The position numbers and the translations under genes are program-made. DNA of 53,935 nucleotides, taken from assembly GCA_050179645.1 (NCBI GenBank), contig JBFXEX010000028.1:1-53935 (forward strand), given 5' to 3'. Positions 8,317 to 16,385 of the stretch are shown one piece after another. The notes below the pieces were generated by a model, which saw only the letters and a program-made list of their open reading frames with translations, did not search any database and had not been told where the DNA came from. Origin of the DNA: VAZQ01 sp050179645 (lineage in GTDB: Bacteria > Pseudomonadota > Alphaproteobacteria > Rhizobiales > Xanthobacteraceae). Positions within the stretch are counted from its first letter, which is position 1, and each line of letters starts with the position of its first letter.

Positions 8317-8925
8317 ATGGCCAGCAAAAAGCTCCCGAAGGCCATCAGCATCACGGCGGACGAGATGCGCCAGTCCGCCGTTGCGCCCGACCTGAAGCTG
8401 GTATCGCCAGTGCCGGAATCCGCTGGCCAACGACCCGCTGCCGCAGGGCCGGTGCCGGAGGCCATCGCGGCCGCGCCGCTGATCGAGGTCGCGAGGATCG
8501 AGCCAACCGTCAAGGCTGGGCCCGATGCCGCGCAGATCAAGGCCTGGGCGTTCGACATCGTCCATCGCCACGCCGCCTATTCGGTGGTCGGCGGGATCAT
8601 TCCTGTGCCGCTCGTCAACGCCGCCAGCGTCACCGCCATCAATATTCGCATGGTCAAGCTGCTGAGCGAGCTTTACGCCGTGCCGTTCGAGCAGGGCCGC
8701 GTCCGCGCGCTGGTGCTCAGCCTGATGGGTGGCATCATGCCGGCCGGTGTCGGCACGGTGACGGCTTCGACGCTGCTCTATGTCATTCCGGGCAGCGTCC
8801 TGTTCGGTCTCGCAATGTCGTCGGTGTCGGCCGCGGCCTGCACGCGCGCCATCGGCCGGGTATTCGTCGAGCATTTCGCGAGCGGCGCGACCACGCTCGA
8901 CGTGACGGCGATCACGCCACGCTGA
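8317..8925 (+). CDS. DUF697 (YcjF-like) membrane protein, copy 1
   Basis: This 202-residue protein has a low-complexity Ala/Pro-rich N-terminus (about residues 1-75). The domain that follows contains IIPVPLVNAA, MVKLLSELYAVPF and a hydrophobic hairpin (LVLSLMGGIMPAGVG, TLLYVIPGSVLFGLAM). It shares the LSELYxVPF core, the Pro/Gly-rich hydrophobic segments and the EHFASGATTLD-like ending with the protein at 11536-12174, so the two are paralogs. DUF697 domains are found in inner-membrane proteins and beside GTPases, with no settled biochemical role. It is coupled to the ParA-type ATPase and ends 24 bp from the convergent ABC gene. Confidence 0.85.
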   Translation: MASKKLPKAISITADEMRQSAVAPDLKLVSPVPESAGQRPAAAGPVPEAIAAAPLIEVARIEPTVKAGPDAAQIKAWAFDIVHRHAAYSVVGGIIPVPLVNAASVTAINIRMVKLLSELYAVPFEQGRVRALVLSLMGGIMPAGVGTVTASTLLYVIPGSVLFGLAMSSVSAAACTRAIGRVFVEHFASGATTLDVTAITPR

Positions 8926-8949
8926 CCAGCGGCGCCGTGCCGGCGCCGG

Positions 8950-10719
8950 TCAGGACGCTGCGGGCTGCGCCATCAGTCCCGGTTCCGCCGCCGCCTCGCC
9001 GATCCGCTTCTTCTCTCCGTCGGTGTGCAGCGTCAGGTGCCGATGGTGGAATACCTTGAGCGTGGAGCGGTGGCCGATCGAGATGATCGTCGTATCAGGC
9101 AGCCGTTCGTGCAGCAGGCGGTACACCCTGGCTTCCGCCGGTTCGTCGAGCGAAGCGGAGGCTTCGTCGAGGAACAGATAGTCGGGCCGGTGCAGGATCG
9201 CGCGGGCGATCCCGAGGCGTTGCTGCTCGCCGAGCGACAGGATCCGGTTCCAGTGCGCTTCGTCCTCAAGCCGCGTCGAAAGCGCCGGCAGCCCGACGGC
9301 TATCAGCACCTCGGCGATTTGTTCGCACTTGAATTGTCCGCTCTCGGCCGGGTAGATCACCGCTTCCTCCAACGAGGCGACCGGGAAATAAGGCCGCTGC
9401 GGCAAGATCATCAGCTTGGCCCCCTTCGGCACCACGATCTTGCCGGTCGCGAACGGCCACAGGCCGGCAATGGCGCGGAAGAACGTCGATTTTCCGCCGC
9501 CCGAGGGACCGGACACCAGCGCGTGCTGGCCGGATTCGATCACGATGTTGTCGCTGGTGACGAGCGGCGCACCGGACGGCAGCCGCACCGACAGGCCCTC
9601 AATCGAAAGCCCGGTCTGAGTTTCGTGCGTCTCGATATCGACCCGCGACTGGGAGGTGTTGGTCGCGCGCGCGACCGCGATCGAGTGCTCGAAGCCGTCG
9701 AGCCGGGCGATCACCGCACGCCATTCGGCGAAATCCTTGTAGATCGTGATGAAGACCGACAGCGAGTTCTGAACGCTGTTGAAGGCGGACGACGTCTGCA
9801 CCAGGCCGCCGAGCTGGATCACGCCCGAGAAGTATGCCGGGCTGACCACGATGATCGGAAACACGATCGATACCTGAGTGTAACCGGTCGTGAAGAAGGT
9901 GAGCTTCTTCTGCCGCGACATGATCTCGTGCCAGTTGGAGACGACCTTGCTGAACCGGCTGTACAGCCGGTTGGATTCGGTCTTCTCGCCGCCCAGCATG
10001 GCGATCTGCTCGGAGTTCTCGATCACCCGGATGAGATTGAAGCGGAAGTCGGCTTCAAATCGCTGCTGGTTGAAGTTGAGCGGCACCAGCGGCCAGCCGA
10101 TCCAGTGGGTGAACGCGGTGCCGGCAATGGCGTAGATCAGTGCCGCCCACACCAGGTAGCCGGGGATCGCCGTGATGTTGAACCCGAACAGCTCGAACGG
10201 CGCCGCATTCGACAGCGTCCAGAGGATAACGATGAACGATAGCAGCGTCACGATCGCGCTCATCAGCCCGGCGCCGATGGTCAGCGTGCGTTCGATGAAC
10301 ATCCGGATGTCTTCGGCGATGCGCTGGTCTGGATTGTCGGCGGTTTCGCCGAGCAGCTGCATGCGGTAGTGGGTCGAGTCGGTGAGCCAGTTGTTCAGGT
10401 ATTCCCTCGTCATCCAGCGACGCCAGCGGATCTGCAGCCACTGGTTCAGGTAGAGCTTGTAGACCTGCAGGATGGTGGCGCAGGTGGCGAGGAAGCAGAA
10501 GTAGATCAGCTGGCTGACGAAAACGTCCCAGTCGCGGCCCTGCAGCGCGTTGTAGAAGCTGTTCTGCCAGTAGGTGAGCAGCACCGTGATGCCGACCAGG
10601 CTCAGCTCCACCGCGATCACGGCCGCCAGGAGGATGCGTCCGGGCCAGCGGTCCTCGGAGTAGAAATACGGGGCGGCGAGCCGCCAGATGGTGGAGAAGG
10701 AAGAGACGATGCCGGTCAC
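8950..10719 (-). CDS. SbmA/BacA-like (YddA-type) ABC transporter, fused membrane and ATPase domains
   Basis: This 589-residue protein has an N-terminal membrane domain with about six hydrophobic segments (residues 25-320), including YWQNSFYNALQ, a hallmark of the SbmA/BacA/YddA group. The C-terminal ATPase carries Walker A GPSGGGKST (about residue 403), signature LSLGEQQR and Walker B LFLDEASASLD. SbmA/BacA themselves lack an ATPase, while YddA-type members have one. These proteins move peptides or long-chain molecules across the inner membrane. It lies downstream of the MbtH-like gene on the same strand. Confidence 0.93.
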   Translation of the reverse strand: MTGIVSSFSTIWRLAAPYFYSEDRWPGRILLAAVIAVELSLVGITVLLTYWQNSFYNALQGRDWDVFVSQLIYFCFLATCATILQVYKLYLNQWLQIRWRRWMTREYLNNWLTDSTHYRMQLLGETADNPDQRIAEDIRMFIERTLTIGAGLMSAIVTLLSFIVILWTLSNAAPFELFGFNITAIPGYLVWAALIYAIAGTAFTHWIGWPLVPLNFNQQRFEADFRFNLIRVIENSEQIAMLGGEKTESNRLYSRFSKVVSNWHEIMSRQKKLTFFTTGYTQVSIVFPIIVVSPAYFSGVIQLGGLVQTSSAFNSVQNSLSVFITIYKDFAEWRAVIARLDGFEHSIAVARATNTSQSRVDIETHETQTGLSIEGLSVRLPSGAPLVTSDNIVIESGQHALVSGPSGGGKSTFFRAIAGLWPFATGKIVVPKGAKLMILPQRPYFPVASLEEAVIYPAESGQFKCEQIAEVLIAVGLPALSTRLEDEAHWNRILSLGEQQRLGIARAILHRPDYLFLDEASASLDEPAEARVYRLLHERLPDTTIISIGHRSTLKVFHHRHLTLHTDGEKKRIGEAAAEPGLMAQPAAS

Positions 10720-10880
10720 AGTGCTCTCCGACGGATTAGCTGCGGTTCATCGGCGTGCGGATGCCCGCCGACGATCATGCCCGATGCCGATGTCGTTCGA
10801 TAAGGAACGCGAGTGCAGCTCTGGATTTGACGCTTTCGCGAACAACCCGCGGCGAGGTTGAGAACGTCAAGTCCGTCACA

Positions 10881-11174
10881 CTAGTGTCGTGTCGTGGAAC
10901 CGACGACGTCGCCGCCCGCGGGCCCCGAGGTATGGTCCGCGGAGTCTTGCGCTTCCTTTCGGGCCTGCTCCTGCATCCTGCGGATCAGGCTGTTGGGGCG
11001 CATGTCGGTCCAATTGCGATTGATGAATTCCAGGCAGGCGGCACGGCTGTCGGTGTTGTGGACGATGGTCCAGCCTTTCGGCACGTCGACAAAGCTGGGC
11101 CAGAGCGAATGCTGTCCCTCGTCATTGACGAGGACATGATAGGTGCCATTTTCATCTTCGAACGGATTGGTCAC
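10881..11174 (-). CDS. MbtH-like protein, orphan
   Basis: This 97-residue protein fits the MbtH signature. NPF is at residues 3-5, NDEGQHSLWP at 17-26 (pattern NxExQxSxWP), PKGW at 32-35, and WTDMRP at 55-60. MbtH proteins bind and activate adenylation domains of nonribosomal peptide synthetases. No synthetase, phosphopantetheinyl transferase or thioesterase is in this window. The C-terminal tail (about 67-97, charged) is longer than in typical 60-75-residue members. The ABC gene follows after 161 bp on the same strand, and two peptide-type ABC genes surround it. Confidence 0.95.
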   Translation of the reverse strand: MTNPFEDENGTYHVLVNDEGQHSLWPSFVDVPKGWTIVHNTDSRAACLEFINRNWTDMRPNSLIRRMQEQARKEAQDSADHTSGPAGGDVVGSTTRH

Positions 11175-11535
11175 ATCGGTCTCCTCGGGGCGTCCGACGC
11201 GGGGTCGCGCGGGTTGTCGGCCTAATCCCGGTCGCTCCCGTCGTTGCAGATCGGCGCGCCGCCATGATCGTTAATGCCGATCCATGTTCTTCATGATGGC
11301 TCGACGATGTATGCAGCAGCTTTCAACCAAATATTCCTATTAATAGCCAGCTTTCGCAAGTAGGACACCGGGAAATACTGGGGCGCTGCCCTTGGCACCG
11401 GTAGCAGCCGTGTGATAGAATTTTGCGTTCGCACGCCGTCGCGGCGGCGCACGCCGAGAGCGAATATTCAGCGCAGAATCGGTTGAATTGTGCTGCGCGT
11501 CGCGGGCGGCCAGACGACACGAAAGGATTTGGTAG
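11175..11535. promoter_or_regulatory. Divergent 361-bp control region between the MbtH-like and DUF697 arms
   Basis: No credible gene is found here. The region separates the leftward MbtH-like/ABC arm from the rightward DUF697/exporter/SPFH arm and is locally more A+T-rich around 11310-11345. A ribosome binding site AAAGGA precedes the rightward start at 11536. Regulatory sites for both arms are expected here, but I could not recognise a known operator. Confidence 0.45.
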
Positions 11536-12174
11536 ATGGCACAGGAAGCGACTGGGTCGGTGGCCCCGGAGAACAAGGAGATCCCCGATGCGCCGGTCGT
11601 GACGTCGGCTGAAATGACGGCGGCTGAGCGTGCGGTGGCGGCGGACAAGATGATCGACCACTACACCCTGTGGTCGGGCGCCGCGGGTCTGGTGCCGATC
11701 CCGCTCGCCGACATCGTGGCCGTGGGTGGCGTGCAGGTGCAGATGCTGCGCAAGCTGTCGGAGCTCTACGGCGTGCCGTTCTCCGACAATATGGGAAAAT
11801 CGGTGATTGCCGGCCTGGTCGGGTCGCTGCTTCCGGCGAGTGCCGCCACCACCACCGCGATGGGGATCACCAGCGCGCTGAAGCTGATCCCGGGCGTCGG
11901 CACGATCATCGCGGCCGTGACCATGCCGGCCTACTCGGCGGGCGCCACCTACCTGATCGGCAAGGTCTTTGCGCAGCACTTCTCGACCGGCGGCACGCTG
12001 CTCGACTTCAACCCGCCGGACTATCGCGAATTCATCAAGACGCAGAAAGAGAAGCTGGATTCCCAGCGAGCCAAGCTGACGGCGCGGTATCGCGGCGCGC
12101 CGGCCGCGGCCGAACCGGCCCCGACCCCTGCCCACAACACCTCGGGCAAGGAAACGTCACCCGCGAGTTCCTGA
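11536..12174 (+). CDS. DUF697 (YcjF-like) membrane protein, copy 2
   Basis: This 212-residue paralog of the protein at 8317-8925 has the core motifs LVPIPLADIVAVG and MLRKLSELYGVPF. A hydrophobic hairpin (VIAGLVGSLLPASAA, LKLIPGVGTIIAAVTMP) follows, then FAQHFSTGGTLLDF. After the domain comes a basic helix (EKLDSQRAKLTARYRG) and a Pro/Ala-rich tail. It is first in a rightward series with a small membrane protein, a cyclic-peptide-type exporter and an SPFH protein. It is probably an inner-membrane protein, and its role is unknown. Confidence 0.87.
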   Translation: MAQEATGSVAPENKEIPDAPVVTSAEMTAAERAVAADKMIDHYTLWSGAAGLVPIPLADIVAVGGVQVQMLRKLSELYGVPFSDNMGKSVIAGLVGSLLPASAATTTAMGITSALKLIPGVGTIIAAVTMPAYSAGATYLIGKVFAQHFSTGGTLLDFNPPDYREFIKTQKEKLDSQRAKLTARYRGAPAAAEPAPTPAHNTSGKETSPASS

Positions 12175-12262
12175 AGGTCTTGTCCCGGGTTTGACCCCTT
12201 GCCCATGTTGAAGCGGCGGTCCAGCCAAGGCATGGCAGCAATGGAGAGGGAGACTTGGCATC

Positions 12263-12454
12263 ATGGGCGAGGCCGTTATCGTCGTTGCCTATATCGTGTT
12301 CTGCCTGCTGGTCGGGCTTTGCGGCAGTCAGCGCCGCATGGGCTTTTTCGGTACGTTCATCGTTTCGATCTTCGTTACGCCCGTCATTATGCTGTTGATT
12401 TTGGTGTTTACCGCACCGCGCGAGGAGCAACGGCGCCGCCCGCAGGGCAACTGA
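12263..12454 (+). CDS. Small two-helix membrane protein
   Basis: This 63-residue protein has two hydrophobic helices, about residues 4-20 (VIVVAYIVFCLLVGLCG) and 27-49, and a basic C-terminus REEQRRRPQ. A GGGAGA ribosome binding site precedes the ATG. I do not recognise a named family. It lies between the DUF697 and exporter genes with 77-88-bp gaps and may be a transporter accessory (inference). Confidence 0.75.
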   Translation: MGEAVIVVAYIVFCLLVGLCGSQRRMGFFGTFIVSIFVTPVIMLLILVFTAPREEQRRRPQGN

Positions 12455-12530
12455 TCGCCTCCGTTACAAAAGCCCCCGCCCCGGGCTGCCGCAATTCGCG
12501 TCTCCGGCGCAATCGGAACCCGTTCCTCTA

Positions 12531-14171
12531 ATGTCGTTCTTTCAACTTGTCCGCCGCGAAATGCAGAGTTCTCTGCAGCGGCTGGTCGTCATGTCGTGCC
12601 TCGGCGGCGTCAGCAACGCCGCAATCCTGGCCGCGATCAACGCCGGCGCGCAGGACGCCGGTCAAGGGTCGGTCAGCGTCTGGGCGGCGTTTCTGTTCGT
12701 CGTGGCGCTCTACCTCTTCATCAAGACCCAGCACTACATCTTCATCACGACGACGGTCGAGATCGAGGCCATCATCCATCATCTGCGCACACGCCTGATG
12801 GGTCTGGTGCGCCACTCCGAGCTCATCCCGCTCGATACGATCGGCCGCTCCGAGATCGTCACCGCTATCAACAAAGACACCGCCGCGCTCACGCAGGCGA
12901 CCAACATGATCGCGTTCGCCGGCCAGGGCATCGTGCTGGTCATCTTCGTCGGGATATATGTCGCCTATTTGTCGATGCTGGCCTTCTTGCTGAGCGTCGC
13001 CATTCTGGGCATCGCCGCGGTGATCTTTCACTCCAAGAGCCATGAACTCGCCGCCGGCCAGCGCGACGCCGCGGCCTGGGACAACCGGCTGTTCGACCGG
13101 CTGATGGATCTGCTGGACGGTTTTAAGGAAGTTCGGCTGAACAAGGCGCGCAGCGACGACCTCTACGAGGACGTCGTTGAGGTGTCGCGCAACGCCGCCA
13201 ACATCAAGATCCGCACCCAGAGCGAGACGTTGAAGCGGCTGGTGTTCTCGCAAACCACGATGTATCTGCTGCTGGCCTCGATCGTTTTCGTGGTGCCGGC
13301 GCTCAGCAGCACGTCCGATGGCTCGATCGCCAAGACCACGACGGCGCTGATGTTCGTGGTCGGCGTCTGTATCGGCTTGGTGCAGACCATCCCGATCCTG
13401 ACTGCGGCCAACGCTGCGGCCGGCAACATCGAGCGCCTGGAGGCGAAGCTGGCGGCCATTTCCGGGCAGACCCTCGAAGGTGAGGGCCTGCCGCGCCCGC
13501 GCTTCGACAAGATTGAGATGCGCGACATCCTGTTCCGCTACGTCGACAAGCTGTCGGAGGCGGTGTTCCAGGTCGGACCGGTCGATTTTACCCTGCGCAA
13601 AGGCGATCTGGTGTTCATCACCGGCGGCAATGGTTCGGGAAAATCGACCTTCCTCAAGGTCCTGGCCGGCCTCTACACGCCGGATGCCGGTTCCATCACG
13701 CTGGACGGCGAAAGCGTTAACGATCGGACCCGCGACGATTACCGCTCCCTGATTTCGGCGATTTTCGTTGACTATCATCTGTTCCGGCGGCTGTATGGGA
13801 TTGCCGATCCGGACCTGCAAGAGGTCGATCGGCTGCTGACGGAATTCCGGCTACGAGACAAGACGCGTCTCGTTGACGGCGAGTTCAGCACGCTCGATCT
13901 GTCGAGCGGTCAGCGCAAGCGGCTTGCGCTCATCGTGAGCATGCTGGAGAAGCGTCCGCTTCTGCTGCTTGACGAATGGACCGCGGACCAGGATCCGGAC
14001 TTCCGTCGCAAGTTCTACGATCAGTTGTTGCCGGCATTTCTGCGCGCCGGCGCGACCATAGTGGTGATCACGCATGACGATCGCTATCTCGATGAGTTGA
14101 AGATGCCGGCGCGCAGGTTGCGCATGGACGAGGGCCGGTTTGTCGGGAGGCAATCGGTGGAGACTGACTGA
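12531..14171 (+). CDS. Cyclic-peptide-export-type ABC transporter (PvdE/SyrD/YojI family)
   Basis: This 546-residue half-transporter has about six membrane segments in residues 15-310. The C-terminal ATPase carries Walker A GGNGSGKST (about 365-373), signature LSSGQRKRLAL (about 458) and Walker B LLLLDEWTADQDP. The GQRKR signature and DEWxADQDP are distinctive of the family that exports pyoverdine precursors, syringomycin-like lipopeptides and microcin J25. The stop overlaps the start of the SPFH gene by one base (TGATG), so the two are translationally coupled. With the MbtH-like gene it points to a peptide substrate, though no biosynthetic gene is present. Confidence 0.93.
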   Translation: MSFFQLVRREMQSSLQRLVVMSCLGGVSNAAILAAINAGAQDAGQGSVSVWAAFLFVVALYLFIKTQHYIFITTTVEIEAIIHHLRTRLMGLVRHSELIPLDTIGRSEIVTAINKDTAALTQATNMIAFAGQGIVLVIFVGIYVAYLSMLAFLLSVAILGIAAVIFHSKSHELAAGQRDAAAWDNRLFDRLMDLLDGFKEVRLNKARSDDLYEDVVEVSRNAANIKIRTQSETLKRLVFSQTTMYLLLASIVFVVPALSSTSDGSIAKTTTALMFVVGVCIGLVQTIPILTAANAAAGNIERLEAKLAAISGQTLEGEGLPRPRFDKIEMRDILFRYVDKLSEAVFQVGPVDFTLRKGDLVFITGGNGSGKSTFLKVLAGLYTPDAGSITLDGESVNDRTRDDYRSLISAIFVDYHLFRRLYGIADPDLQEVDRLLTEFRLRDKTRLVDGEFSTLDLSSGQRKRLALIVSMLEKRPLLLLDEWTADQDPDFRRKFYDQLLPAFLRAGATIVVITHDDRYLDELKMPARRLRMDEGRFVGRQSVETD

Positions 14172-15532
14172 TGAAGGCGTATCCGACACTGGAGGGAACA
14201 CCTCTCCCGCCGCCGCGCAAGCACAGCAGATGGCGCAATTTCGTCGAGCGGCGGCTGCCCGGCATCGTGATCTTCCTGATGGTGATCACGCTGATTGCCG
14301 TCGTGCTTTATCCGTACATGGTGGTGTCGGTGCCGAGCGCGCAGGTCGGCGTTTTGTGGAAGCGCTTCGGCGGCGGCACCCAGCTCGACCGCACCCAGTT
14401 GCGCAGCGAGGGCCTGCACATCCTGCTGCCCTGGGACAAGCTGTTTCTGTATGACCTGCGGCTGCAGTCGTTCACCGAGACCTATCATGCGATCACCCGC
14501 GACGGCGTGAACATCGGCGCGACGATCAATGTCCGCTTCCGGCTGCAACGCGATGCCATTCCCAGGCTGCACCTGGTAGCCGGTTCCAACTACCTCGACC
14601 TGCTGGTGCGCCCCGAAATAGGCGCCCGCTTGCGCGAGGTCATCGCCGAGTTCACCGCCGAGGAGGTCTATTCGACCAAGCGCCAGGAGATAGTGGCGCT
14701 CGGTCGCGAGCGCGCCAAGAAGATGATGGGCGAGATGGCGGAACGCGAACCCGGCACGGAACAGCAGATCAGGCTCAACGAGACCCTCAACATCTACGAC
14801 GTGCTGATCCTTGGCATCGAACTGCCGGCCGTCGTGGTTGCTGCCATCAACCGCAAGATCGAGCAGTACTACATCGCCGAGGAATACAAATTCCGCGTCG
14901 AGCGCGAGCGCCGGGAATCGGAGCGCAAGCAGATCGAAGCGGTCGGCATCCGCAATTTCCAGCAGACCGTCGCCCAGGGTATCTCGGATTCGTACCTGCG
15001 TTGGCGCGGCATCGAGGCGACGCTGCAACTGGCGCAATCCAACAACTCCAAGGTCGTTATCGTCGGCGGCGGCAAGGATGGCCTGCCGATCATTCTCGGC
15101 AACGTCGACGGGGCGGCGGCCGTGCCGCCCCAGCCGGGCGGAACGCGTCCCGAAGGCGATCCGGCCTCGAAGACCACCGCCGCGAGTCCGGCAAGGCCGC
15201 TGGAGAAGACCAAGGCCTCCGGCTTGACCGAACCGGCGGAACAGCCGCCGACCGCCCCTAACAACGAGGCCGCCGCAGCGTCGCCCGTCGCAAACGCGCC
15301 GCCGTCGTCCGCGCCGCGATCATCATGGCCGTTCAGCCTGAAAGACGTTGAGAAGGTTCTATCCCGTCTGGTGCATCCACAGGAGTCCGCCACCACGCCC
15401 GATATTCCGTCTGCAACTCAGCAAACGGCGACGCCTGGCGAGGGCAAGTCGGCCACCGCGGCAACCTCGCCGACGACCGCCACCCCGCACAAGTGGCAGA
15501 ACGTGATCCCCGCCGTTCCCCCCGCGCGCTGA
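14171..15532 (+). CDS. SPFH/band 7 domain membrane scaffold protein
   Basis: This 453-residue protein has a basic N-terminus and one membrane segment (about residues 30-52). An SPFH/band 7 domain (about 53-230) follows, with VPSAQVGVLWKRFGG and the strand pattern DGVNIGATINVRFRL. Next come a charged helical stretch (EQYYIAEEYKFRVERERRES) and a long Pro/Ala/Thr-rich tail from about 310. SPFH proteins oligomerise and organise membrane domains or regulate membrane proteases and transporters. Coupling to the exporter gene suggests it scaffolds or controls that transporter (inference). Confidence 0.9.
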   Translation: MKAYPTLEGTPLPPPRKHSRWRNFVERRLPGIVIFLMVITLIAVVLYPYMVVSVPSAQVGVLWKRFGGGTQLDRTQLRSEGLHILLPWDKLFLYDLRLQSFTETYHAITRDGVNIGATINVRFRLQRDAIPRLHLVAGSNYLDLLVRPEIGARLREVIAEFTAEEVYSTKRQEIVALGRERAKKMMGEMAEREPGTEQQIRLNETLNIYDVLILGIELPAVVVAAINRKIEQYYIAEEYKFRVERERRESERKQIEAVGIRNFQQTVAQGISDSYLRWRGIEATLQLAQSNNSKVVIVGGGKDGLPIILGNVDGAAAVPPQPGGTRPEGDPASKTTAASPARPLEKTKASGLTEPAEQPPTAPNNEAAAASPVANAPPSSAPRSSWPFSLKDVEKVLSRLVHPQESATTPDIPSATQQTATPGEGKSATAATSPTTATPHKWQNVIPAVPPAR

Positions 15533-15616
15533 CGCGGAACCGCCGGGCGGGCGGCTGGACCCGGAGCACGGGGATGCTATAGGAAGCGTCCGCTACCCCC
15601 GCCGCCCGGACACCTG

Positions 15617-16333
15617 ATGGCTGCACTCAAAGCCCTCACGCTGGTTGAGTTCCTCGATTCCCTGCTCAGCATGTTCAGCGCGTTCGTGCTGGGCACGATG
15701 ATTGGCGTCGAGCGGCAATACCGGCAGCGGTCCGGCGGTCTGCGCACCAACGTGCTGGTGGCGGTGGGCGCCGCTACCTTCGTCGACCTCGGCATGCGCC
15801 TCAACGGTGTCGCCGGCGGCGTGCACGTGGTTGCCTATGTGGTCTCCGGCATCGGCTTCCTCGGCGCCGGCGTGATCATGAAGGAAGGCAAGAACGTCTG
15901 GGGCCTCAACACCGCGGCGACCTTGTGGTGCTCGGCCGCGGTCGGCGCCTGCGCCGGCGCGGACCAGCTCGTCGAGGCGATCGTCCTGACGATGTTCGTG
16001 CTGGCTGGGAACACGCTGTTGCGCCCGCTGGTGAATGCGCTCAATCGTGCGCCGATCGACGAGCGGGCGATGGAGGCGACCTACGAGATGCGGGTCACGA
16101 CCGATGCCGACCACCGCGACACCGTGCGCGACCTGATGGAGACGCAGCTCGAGGCGGTTCAGCTTCCGGTGCGCGGCATCGCGGTTCTCAGCCGTCCGCC
16201 GAACTCGGTCGAACTGGTGGCAACGCTGATGGTGCACGCCGCCGACCCCGGCGAACTCGACCGGGCCGCCTTGCGACTGCGCGAGACGCCGTTCGTTTCA
16301 CATGCGAGCTGGATGGTGGCCGGCCCCGACTGA
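15617..16333 (+). CDS. MgtC/SapB family membrane protein
   Basis: This 238-residue protein has the MgtC core GTMIGVERQYRQRSGGLRTN, the helix GIGFLGAGVIMKEG and the LNTAATLWCSAAVGA segment, giving four to five membrane helices (residues about 15-145). A C-terminal ACT-like domain follows (146-238). MgtC proteins act in low-magnesium survival and modulate F-type ATPase or phosphate uptake in pathogens. The function in this organism is unknown. It follows the SPFH gene by 84 bp and could be the last gene of that transcript. Confidence 0.93.
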   Translation: MAALKALTLVEFLDSLLSMFSAFVLGTMIGVERQYRQRSGGLRTNVLVAVGAATFVDLGMRLNGVAGGVHVVAYVVSGIGFLGAGVIMKEGKNVWGLNTAATLWCSAAVGACAGADQLVEAIVLTMFVLAGNTLLRPLVNALNRAPIDERAMEATYEMRVTTDADHRDTVRDLMETQLEAVQLPVRGIAVLSRPPNSVELVATLMVHAADPGELDRAALRLRETPFVSHASWMVAGPD

Positions 16334-16385
16334 CCGTGCCGCGCCCGCCGCTCTCGCCTTCGCCGGGCAGCGCGATGCGGTCCGG

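Noticed and set aside
9025..10242. A 405-codon plus-strand frame inside the YddA-type ABC gene
   Set aside because: It is the reverse of a gene with Walker A, signature and Walker B motifs and has no credible start or domain.
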